Shown piece after piece: positions 7,197 through 15,100 of a stretch of DNA of 21,059 nucleotides. The stretch covers positions 1-21,059 of IMG/VR virus record IMGVR_UViG_3300049846_003059. One strand, given 5' to 3'. Under the pieces are notes generated by a model. The model was not told the origin of the DNA. It saw only the letters and a list, made by a program, of their open reading frames with translations, and ran no database searches. The position numbers and the translations under genes are program-made. The stretch comes from a virus. Numbering within the stretch: position 1 is the stretch's first letter; every line of letters begins with the position of its first letter.

Positions 7197-9524
7197 ATGG
7201 CAGAACGTCTTGTAAGCCCGGGCGTATTTACTCGCGAACGTGATTTATCGTTCCTTACTCAAGGCATATCAGAAATTGGTGGAGCGTTTATCGGCGCAAC
7301 AGGCAAGGGACCAGCATTTATCCCGACTATTGTTCGTTCTCAGAACGAATTCCAGAACCGTTTCGGTGTACCCAATGAGGATTCCTATTTAGGATATACC
7401 GTCATGAACTATTTGCAAGAATCCGGGGTTGCAACGATAGTTCGTGTGTTAGGATTGGACGGATATTCAGGGTCAGCAACAGTATCAGCATTATTGTATA
7501 TAACGGGATCTGGTGGTAAGCATCTTCTTGGTGCATTCCATCCGAACATTTCGGGTAGTTCGTTAACTAACGTAGCGGTCGCCGGAACTTCGGCTAGCTT
7601 CTCGTTGGTATTGTCAGCGTCCGGTGCATCTCCGGTATCTGCATCATCGTTGTCGGCAGATTCGGGCAGCACAAACTTCTTCCACAATGCCTTCGGTACT
7701 GATCCGAAGAACAAGAAGAATGCATACATGTATGCAACGTTCCCAGATGCATATACGAGTGCAAGTGCAAGTTCAACGTTAATTTTCACCACTTCCTCGG
7801 TCGCATTGGATTTCGCTGGAGTAGAATATTCCAACGCAAGCACACCGTGGATTATGTCTCAAACCGTTGGTGGTACTCGTCAAGACTTGTTCAAGATTCA
7901 TACCTTGTCTGACGGCGTAGCTTCGAATAAGGACGTAAAAGTTAGTATCGTTGCGGTTAAACCATCTACCGTTGTTGGTGAATATGGTACATTTGGTTTG
8001 TTAATTCGTGAAGCAACGGATACCGATTCCAAGCCTATTATTTTGGAACAATGGGATAACCTAGACATCAATCCAGATAGTGCAAATTACATCGCGCGTC
8101 GTATCGGTGACAGTGCACCATATACCGATTCGGAAACCGGTGAAATTTACTATCAGGGTGATTTCAAGAACAACAGTCAGTACATTCGTATTGAAATGGT
8201 TGATGGTATTCTCGGTATTCCAGCAGAAGCACTTCCATATGGATACCGGGCAATCTATTCTCCGGTTATCGCACAGGTAGGAACAATTCCAGAACCACGA
8301 AATATTACCACTCGTTGGCGTTCGGGATCGTTTGAAGGCTACACTGCGGGTGCAGTACCAGATGTGAAGAAGTATTATGGATTTGATTACACTGAAACTA
8401 ACTTGAAGAATCAGAGCTTCCTCGCTCCGCTTCCAAACAATGCATTTACGGTTGGTTCGGACTTCTCAATGGAAAATCTACCTGCAAATGAATATGATGG
8501 TACTGATCCAATTTCCATCACTGACACGGCACATTTGAACCTTCGTAAGTTCACCGTTCCTTTCCAAGGCGGCTTCGATGGATTCGCACCAAATATCGCA
8601 CGTGCAACTGGCGGAGCAATTACAACTACCAATACACAAGGATTTAACTGTTCAACGTCAACATCCTCTGGTACCGTAGCATACGCGAAGGCAATTAATT
8701 CGTTGAGTAACGGTGACGATTGGGATTTCAACCTCCTAGTTCTACCGGGTATTATTTATTCCCTTCACGGATATGTTGCACAGTTGGCAATTGATTTGTG
8801 TGAAACCCGTGGTGATGCATTCTGTATCATTGATCTTGAACAATTGACGGCAACCGTTAATTCCGTGGTCAATACTGCAACGTTGGTTGATACCAACTAC
8901 GCAGCAGCATACTATCCGTGGGTACGTATTTTGGATACCAACACCAATAAGATCGTCTGGGCTCCGCCATCAGTCGTAATGCCTGAAGTTTATGCATACA
9001 ATGACAACGTGGCTGAAGTATGGTTCGCACCAGCAGGTCTAAACCGTGGTGGTGTTCCGGGTGCAATTGGCGTCAAGAGTAAGTTGACGCAGGCTTCCCG
9101 TGATACCTTGTATGAAGGTAAGGTCAATCCGATCGCATCCTTCAACAAGCAAGGTATTGCAGTGTGGGGTCAGAAGACGTTACAGCGTGTACCATCGGCT
9201 CTTGATCGTATTAACGTTCGTCGTTTGATCATTGAAGTCAAGAAGTATATCGCAAGCACCGCACGGTATTTGGTCTTCGAACAAAATGTTGAAGCAACTC
9301 GTAATCGTTTCTTGAACATCGTCAATCCGTACTTGGCATCCGTACAGGAACGCTATGGATTGTACGCATTCAAGGTCATTATGGATGAAACGAACAACAC
9401 TCCTGATATCATTGATCGCAACATTCTCTATGGTCAGTTGTATCTACAACCAACGAAGACGGCTGAATTCATTCTACTCGACTTCAACGTTCTTCCAACA
9501 GGAGCTGTGTTCCCAACAGCATAA
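7197..9524 (+). CDS. gp18: Tail sheath protein, gp18-like
   Basis: 775 residues. It is the contractile sheath subunit that surrounds the tube and drives it through the cell envelope. The N-terminus LVSPGVFTRERD (5-16) followed by GGAFIGATGKGPAF matches the T4 start (L-L-S-P-G-I-E with a later G-P-A-F). The C-terminal core (NVEATRNRFLNIVNPYLASV; LYLQPTKTAEFILLDFNVLP) is the conserved sheath-fold end that links neighbouring subunits. It is longer than T4 gp18 (659 aa). The extra length seems to lie in a Ser/Ala/Gly-rich region at about residues 95-210, likely a surface-exposed insertion domain. GGAGAG ends 7 nt before the ATG. Codon use is enriched in C-ending codons, as in the capsid gene. Confidence 0.93.
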   Translation: MAERLVSPGVFTRERDLSFLTQGISEIGGAFIGATGKGPAFIPTIVRSQNEFQNRFGVPNEDSYLGYTVMNYLQESGVATIVRVLGLDGYSGSATVSALLYITGSGGKHLLGAFHPNISGSSLTNVAVAGTSASFSLVLSASGASPVSASSLSADSGSTNFFHNAFGTDPKNKKNAYMYATFPDAYTSASASSTLIFTTSSVALDFAGVEYSNASTPWIMSQTVGGTRQDLFKIHTLSDGVASNKDVKVSIVAVKPSTVVGEYGTFGLLIREATDTDSKPIILEQWDNLDINPDSANYIARRIGDSAPYTDSETGEIYYQGDFKNNSQYIRIEMVDGILGIPAEALPYGYRAIYSPVIAQVGTIPEPRNITTRWRSGSFEGYTAGAVPDVKKYYGFDYTETNLKNQSFLAPLPNNAFTVGSDFSMENLPANEYDGTDPISITDTAHLNLRKFTVPFQGGFDGFAPNIARATGGAITTTNTQGFNCSTSTSSGTVAYAKAINSLSNGDDWDFNLLVLPGIIYSLHGYVAQLAIDLCETRGDAFCIIDLEQLTATVNSVVNTATLVDTNYAAAYYPWVRILDTNTNKIVWAPPSVVMPEVYAYNDNVAEVWFAPAGLNRGGVPGAIGVKSKLTQASRDTLYEGKVNPIASFNKQGIAVWGQKTLQRVPSALDRINVRRLIIEVKKYIASTARYLVFEQNVEATRNRFLNIVNPYLASVQERYGLYAFKVIMDETNNTPDIIDRNILYGQLYLQPTKTAEFILLDFNVLPTGAVFPTA

Positions 9525-9535
9525 CGTGAAATGTC

Positions 9536-9562
9536 TCGGCGCTCTCACAGTGAGGGCGCCGA
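9536..9562 (+). terminator. GC-rich hairpin between sheath and tube genes
   Basis: TCGGCGCTCTC pairs with GAGGGCGCCGA (with one G-T pair) around the loop ACAGT. It is the most stable hairpin visible in the first 12 kb by inspection. It lies 12 nt after the sheath stop. The tail AAATTT is not a real T-run, so it may be a leaky terminator or an mRNA-stabilising or processing hairpin that sets the sheath:tube expression ratio. Confidence 0.6.
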
Positions 9563-9608
9563 AATTTCCACTATCCGATACTTATAGAAAAGTACTTGGA
9601 GTTTTACT

Positions 9609-10100
9609 ATGGCAAATTTGATTCAAGAACAAGAGCTATTTTTCAACGCGTTTGAACCCAAAGTAGGGAATCGGTTCATGATGTTCATGGACGGGGTTCC
9701 TTCGTATATAGTTCGTGCTTCTGCTCGTCCTACCTTAACTCAACCTGCAATTCAAGTTCCACATATCAACCTCGTTCGTTTCGTCAAGGGTCGTTCGGTA
9801 TGGGGTACCATGCAATTGCAATTCTATGATCCCATCGTTCCATCCGGCGCACAAGCTGTCATGGAATGGATTCGTTTACATCATGAGTCCGTTACGGGCC
9901 GTGATGGTTATTTGGAATTCTATAAGAAAGATTTGACCTTGAATCTTCTTGGCCCCGTTGGTGACAAAGTTGAAGAATGGATCATCAAGGGTGCACAAAT
10001 TACTGAAGCTAACTTCGGTGAATTGACTTGGGAAAATGGTGAAAATCTTGCAAATATTACCATTACGATTCAACCTGATTACTGTATCCTCAATTACTAA
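9609..10100 (+). CDS. gp19: Tail tube protein, gp19-like
   Basis: 163 residues, the same length as T4 gp19. It polymerises as hexameric rings into the inner tail tube through which DNA passes. Family signs are the N-terminal FFNAFEPKVGNRFMMFMDG, the strand GRSVWGTMQLQFYDPIVPSG, the helix VMEWIRLHHE, and the C-terminal strand segment ENLANITITIQPDYCILNY. GGAG lies 7 nt upstream of the ATG. The gene follows the sheath gene across an 84-nt gap holding the hairpin, and is closed by a strong terminator. C-ending codons are again enriched. Confidence 0.94.
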   Translation: MANLIQEQELFFNAFEPKVGNRFMMFMDGVPSYIVRASARPTLTQPAIQVPHINLVRFVKGRSVWGTMQLQFYDPIVPSGAQAVMEWIRLHHESVTGRDGYLEFYKKDLTLNLLGPVGDKVEEWIIKGAQITEANFGELTWENGENLANITITIQPDYCILNY

Positions 10101-10120
10101 GACAAGACGCATTCCACTCA

Positions 10121-10147
10121 AAATCCCCCTTTATTGGGGGATTTTTT
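10121..10147 (+). terminator. Rho-independent terminator after tail tube gene
   Basis: A perfect 9-bp stem, AAATCCCCC (10121-10129) with GGGGGATTT (10136-10144), with loop TTTATT and a run of six T from 10142 that overlaps the stem end. It lies 20 nt after the gp19 stop. Confidence 0.92.
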
Positions 10148-10182
10148 GTGCTGAGTAAATCGACTAACCAATTAAAACGTTT

Positions 10183-10200
10183 ATACTTATATAAGAGTAT
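10183..10200 (+). promoter_or_regulatory. Candidate late promoter / AT-rich palindromic element
   Basis: ATACTTATATAAGAGTAT holds the perfect palindrome CTTATATAAG and outer arms ATACT/AGTAT. It lies just after the terminator of the preceding unit and 24 nt before the next ATG, where a new transcript must begin. The core resembles the AT-rich T4 late box (TATAAATA) only loosely. The same ATACTTATA string occurs at about 9579 before the tube gene, which supports a shared element. Confidence 0.35.
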
Positions 10201-10223
10201 ATTGCTCAATTTCGGGGTATAAT

Positions 10224-10559
10224 ATGGCAGACTATACAGAATTTTCCATTGGACAAGGTGAGACATTCAAATTACTCACACAGATTCGGGATGGTACGAA
10301 CACTCCTCTAGACATTACCAGTTGCTCCTTTAGCGGTCAGATACGAGAAACATACGACAGTGAAGATATTGCTGCATCATTTGATTTTGACAAAATATCA
10401 CCATATCAATCTGGATCACTATATGTGTATCTTTCTTCGTCAGTTACATTGACATTAGGAGATCGTTCCTATGTCTATGACGTATATTACACAACTGGTT
10501 CATACACACGACGAATTTTGGAGGGGAAATTTATCGTTCGTCCAGCGGTGACTAAATAA
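10224..10559 (+). CDS. Small beta-domain virion protein (fibre or baseplate associated)
   Basis: 111 residues, almost wholly beta-strand in character. It has the pattern of a common phage tail or fibre domain: a start like F-x-x-x-Q-G-x-x-[FY]-x-L (FSIGQGETFKLLTQIRDG), then T-P-L-D-I-T-S-C-S-F-x-G-Q-I-R, then a Gly/Ser turn and YVYDVYYTTG, ending LEGKFIVRPAVTK. Domains of this pattern occur in fibre, upper-baseplate and virion-attached proteins; the exact role is unknown. It is preceded by the unusual site CGGGGTATAAT. The stop overlaps the next start by 1 nt (TAATG), which implies translational coupling and a likely joint role with the short fibre downstream. Confidence 0.65.
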   Translation: MADYTEFSIGQGETFKLLTQIRDGTNTPLDITSCSFSGQIRETYDSEDIAASFDFDKISPYQSGSLYVYLSSSVTLTLGDRSYVYDVYYTTGSYTRRILEGKFIVRPAVTK

Positions 10560-11419
10560 TGTCCGATGATATCAATTTGGATGTGCCAGATCTTAAAGTA
10601 ATTGTAGATAAACCAGATCATTACCATATTTTACTACAAAATACTGTTTACAATGCTCTTTTTCAAGATCAGGAGGCATATTTTGTTCACTTATCCCAAT
10701 CAAGTGCTGCAAATGTCATCGTAAACACGCCAGATCATTATCATGTTACCGTACAAAGTAGTGATAACAAAGTTTTTCTTGAAAATCCAGAACAATACTT
10801 AGTTCAACTATCCCAACCAAATACCAGCGTCATTGGATTACCACTTTCCGCCGTATTTGCTATTTCATCCAGTTATGCCCTAACAGGTTCCTATGCAATA
10901 ACTTCATCATATAGTGTCACCTCGTCCTACGCAGAAAATGCTGGTGCTTCGTTCCCCTACACCGGATCGGCACAAATTACCGGATCGGTTGGAATTACAG
11001 GTAGTCTTACTGTTAAATCTGGTTCTAATTGTATTTTACATGTTGATCCATCCGGGATGGTTGGTGTTAATCTGTGCAATCCACAGTATGCACTACATGT
11101 ATCTGGTGCTATTTTTGCTACAGATGATGTGACAGCATTTTCTGATCGCAGAGTAAAGACTGATATCGTTCCGATTTATTTTGCGCTGAGCAAGGTGCAA
11201 CAAATGCAGGGAGTGACATTTAAACGAATCAATGATCCCACCAACCGTATTCATATGGGCTTTATTGCTCAAGATGTACAAGAAATACTTCCCGAAGTGG
11301 TCGTTGGTAGTGATTTGACAGGTTACGGTGTCAGTTATGGCAATATAACTGCTGTCTTGGTGGAAGCAATAAAAGAACTCAAGAAAGAAATAGATGAATT
11401 AAGATACGGTTTGGAGTAA
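10559..11419 (+). CDS. Short tail fibre with C-terminal S74 intramolecular chaperone
   Basis: 286 residues in three parts. Residues 12-90 hold four degenerate repeats of about 19 aa ending in Y-x-[VI]-x-[LV]-[SQ] (PDHYHILLQ, EAYFVHLSQ, PDHYHVTVQ, PEQYLVQLSQ). Residues 100-155 hold Ser-Tyr-Ala and ITGS repeats (SSSYALTGSYAITSSYSVTS) typical of trimeric phage fibres. Residues 191-286 form a peptidase S74/intramolecular chaperone domain: FSDRRVKTDI with the Ser195-Lys200 dyad, then HMGFIAQDVQEILPEVV, then a C-terminal helix with AVLVEAIKELKKEIDELR. In the family (endosialidase-type fibres) the chaperone trimerises, guides folding of the beta-helical stalk, and cuts itself off just before the Ser. 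Cleavage here would leave a 194-residue fibre. It lies next to the repeat genes, in a host-interaction module. Confidence 0.88.
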   Translation: MSDDINLDVPDLKVIVDKPDHYHILLQNTVYNALFQDQEAYFVHLSQSSAANVIVNTPDHYHVTVQSSDNKVFLENPEQYLVQLSQPNTSVIGLPLSAVFAISSSYALTGSYAITSSYSVTSSYAENAGASFPYTGSAQITGSVGITGSLTVKSGSNCILHVDPSGMVGVNLCNPQYALHVSGAIFATDDVTAFSDRRVKTDIVPIYFALSKVQQMQGVTFKRINDPTNRIHMGFIAQDVQEILPEVVVGSDLTGYGVSYGNITAVLVEAIKELKKEIDELRYGLE

Positions 11420-11442
11420 CGGTTCAGTTTCCGGGATAATAT

Positions 11443-12084
11443 ATGCCATCAGCAACACCAACAAGAACACCCTCTAGAACACCTTCAATAACACCTACAA
11501 GAACACCAACAATCAGTGTTACACCAACGATCAGTGTTACACCAACTATCACACCATCTATCACTCCAACGATTAGTGAAACACCTAGCGTAACACCAAG
11601 TATTACACCATCTATTACACCAACAATAACACCAACTATTAGTGAAACACCGAGTGTTACACCATCTATAACGCCAAGTATTACAGCAACCATCAGTGTT
11701 ACCCCCAGTGTAACGCCAAGTATTACAGCAACCATCAGTGTTACCCCCAGTGTAACACCAAGTATTACACCATCTATAACGCCAAGTATTACAGCAACCA
11801 TCAGTGTAACACCATCAGTTACACCTAGTGTAACACCATCGATTAGTATCACCCCATCCGTTACACCATCTATTACACCAAGTATTACTCCGACAATTAG
11901 CATAACACCTTCTATTACACCGTCAATTACGGTTTCGGTGACACCTTCTCCAAGTTTGATTAGTGGATTTGCATTAGCAAAAGTGTGGTTTTATTTAGAC
12001 AATCCGCCAACGTGGGTAGACGAAACCGCAGACGCGGATAGTGGTGCTACGAATGATGTATTGGGACCATATTATGATGGGTAA
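11443..12084 (+). CDS. Ser/Thr-Pro-Ile/Val repeat protein, short form
   Basis: 213 residues. There is no globular N-terminal domain: repeats begin at once ([15 protein letters not shown]) and run to about residue 168. The motif is S-I-T-P and P-T-I-S-V-T-P, the same repeat as in the giant gene downstream. Two sites read ISETPS, placing Glu in the hydrophobic register. The last 45 residues are a non-repetitive, Trp-containing acidic tail ([20 protein letters not shown], then ending LGPYYDG). The start has a weak CCGGGAT site 7 nt upstream, and the gene follows the fibre stop by 23 nt. Function is unknown. It could be a structural partner, a truncated relative, or a recombination source for the giant gene. 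The continuous frame, the conserved parity of the repeat and the distinct C-terminal domain argue that it is a real coding gene. Confidence 0.75.
   Translation: MPSATPTRTPSRTPSITPTRTPTISVTPTISVTPTITPSITPTISETPSVTPSITPSITPTITPTISETPSVTPSITPSITATISVTPSVTPSITATISVTPSVTPSITPSITPSITATISVTPSVTPSVTPSISITPSVTPSITPSITPTISITPSITPSITVSVTPSPSLISGFALAKVWFYLDNPPTWVDETADADSGATNDVLGPYYDG
11671..11754 (+). repeat. Two exact tandem copies of a 42-nt unit
   Basis: 11671-11712 and 11713-11754 are identical, each encoding 14 residues ([14 protein letters not shown]). A third partial copy follows after an inserted stretch (from about 11764). Exact identity at synonymous positions, where other repeats in the gene differ, indicates a recent duplication. 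Confidence 0.85.
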
Positions 12085-12114
12085 TTTATGAAGTATGAGT
12101 TGAAAGAATAACAT

Positions 12115-15100
12115 ATGGCAGCACCAACATATGTAGGCATAGGTACAACAGGTACCGTAGCAAGTGGTAACTTAACATTAAATTATCCTACAACTTCATC
12201 ATTGCAAGTTGGGGATATTCTTGTTGCCTGTATTACTTATCGTTCCAATGTTACCTTTACTCCGCCTGCTGGATGGGCACTCATTCAGTCCAGTTCAACA
12301 GGTAATACTACTGCAACACTTGGTACTGCTTCTGCGGCGATGTTTTGGGATGCATATGATGGTACTGGACTTTCTGCCGCATTTACGAGAACTGGTGGTG
12401 ATTTGGGTCATGGTGCTATCATTGCTATTCGTGGGTGTGATTCTAGTACTCCTGTAGATGCTTCGTCTTTAGTTCTTCGTACTGGTACTGGTGCCGGTGC
12501 GATGGCATTTTCCAACATTACCACTGCTGGTGATTATTTCCTTGTCTGGCAAATTTCATCGGGTGATAACTCTACAAATAGCGCTGAATCAACTACTACA
12601 CCGAGTACTGCATGGCAAAATCCACTGGATGCCGGTACTAATACTGGTGCAGACGGTGGTATTTGTATTTTACTTAATTCTGGATCGGGAGCTATTACCA
12701 CTGCGGGATCTGCTGCCACAGCGTCTGCGAACCAGACAGCAGTAGTTATTCTGGCGGCATTTAAACCACCGGCACCTTCACCAACGCCAACACCAAGTAT
12801 TACGCCAAGTATTACTCCATCGATTAGTGTAACTCCGTCGATTACACCGTCAGTAACACCATCGATTACACCGTCAGTAACACCATCGATTACACCATCG
12901 ATTACACCATCGATTACACCTAGTATCAGCGTCACACCTAGTGTTACACCGTCCATTACACCTAGTATTACACCGTCAATTACGCCATCTATCACACCAA
13001 CTATTAGTGAAACACCCAGCGTAACAGCATCAATTACTCCAACAATTACACCAACCATAAGTGTAACTCCGAGTATTACCGCATCAATTACTCCAACAAT
13101 TACACCAACCATAAGTGTAACTCCGAGTATTACACCATCGGTTACACCAACTACCACACCTACAATTAGCATCACACCTAGTGTAACGCCAACAATAACA
13201 CCAACGATCAGTGTTACACCATCTGTAACTCCAAGTGTAACACCATCGATTACTCCAACGATTAGTATCACCCCAAGTGTTACTCCATCCACTACGCCAA
13301 CAATCAGTGTCACTCCGAGTGTGACACCATCGATTACTCCAACGATTAGTATTACACCGTCAATTACACCAAGTATTACAGTATCAGTTACACCAACGAC
13401 AAGTGTTACACCAACAATTACACCATCCATTACGCCAACGATCAGTATCACATCAACAATTACACCATCGATTACACCATCGATTACACCATCGATTACT
13501 CCAACGATTAGTGTGACACCTAGTGTTACATCGTCTATAACTCCATCTATAACGCCAACGATCAGTGTTACACCGAGTATATCACCGTCTATTACACCTA
13601 GTATCACTCCTTCTATTACGCTGTCAATCAGTGTTACACCGTCTATTACACCAAGTATCACGCCAAGTATTACTCCATCTATAACACCGAGTATTAGTGT
13701 CACACCTTCAGTAACACCTTCTATTACGCCATCAATAACACCTTCCATTAGTGTCACGCCGAGTATTACACCAAGTATTACTCCATCTATAACACCGAGT
13801 ATTAGTGTAACACCAAGTATCACACCAAGCGTGACACCATCCATTAGTGTCACGCCATCTAGAACGCCTAGTATCACCCCGAGCGTCACGCCAAGTATTA
13901 GTGTAACACCTAGTATCACACCGAGTATTACACCAACGATTAGTGTAACACCATCTATTACATCAAGTATTACACCAAGCACAACACCATCAATAACACC
14001 GAGTATCAGTGTTACGCCATCCATAACGCCGAGTATTACTCCAAGTGTGACACCGAGTGTCACTACATCGGTTACGCCAACGATTAGTGTTACCGCGAGC
14101 ATAACAGCATCAGTTACACCAACGATTAGTGTAACACCATCTATTACATCAAGTATTACTCCATCTATTACTCCAACAATTACACCAACGATTAGTGTAA
14201 CACCATCTATTACTCCAACAGTTACACCAACTACCAGTGTTACACCGTCTATAACATCTAGTATTACGCCAAGTATAAGTGTGTCGGTATCATTTGGTTC
14301 TTCTCCATCTACTACACCAAGTATTACTTCGACAATTAGTTTAACACCTTCTATTACACCAAGTATTACAACTTCTATTACACCAAGTACCACACCTTCA
14401 ATTACGCCAACGATTAGTATCACCCCAAGTGTAACACCAACGATCACACCAACGATTAGTGTGACACCATCCGTGACACCAAGTATCACGCCAACAATCA
14501 CACCAACAATCAGTGTAACGCCATCTATTACACCAAGTGTTACTCCAACAATCACACCAACCACCAGTGTAACTCCAAGTATAACGCCAAGTATTACACC
14601 AACACGAAGTTCAACTATTAGTGTGACACCAAGTATTACATCAAGTATTACGGCATCTATTACACCAACCACCAGTATTACGTCGAGTGTTACACCTTCT
14701 ATTACTGTATCTGTTAGTGTGTCACCGAGTATTACACCATCTGTAACACCAAGTATTAGTGTAACACCTTCAAAAACACCGAGTATTACTCCATCAATTA
14801 GTATATCATCGAGTACCACTCCTTCAAAAACTCCATCAATTATACCGTCGATTAGCATTACACCATCTATTACGCCAAGTATTAGTTCCTCCGAAATTAT
14901 TGCTATCACGCCTAGTATTACACCAACAATAACACCAAGTATTAGTACAAGTGCAATAATATTAATTACACCAACTGTCACTCCTACAATGCCAGCGTGT
15001 CTTCCATTTGTTGGCCCATTAAGTTTGGAAATGATTGCAATACATAAGAGAGAATTTGTGCCGGGGACACCGATAAGTTTAACAACACTATCGACAACCA

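Noticed and set aside
11424-11903. 159-codon - strand frame opposite the short repeat gene
   Set aside because: Same shadow effect of the repeat; the + strand gene has a distinct C-terminal domain and follows the operon direction.
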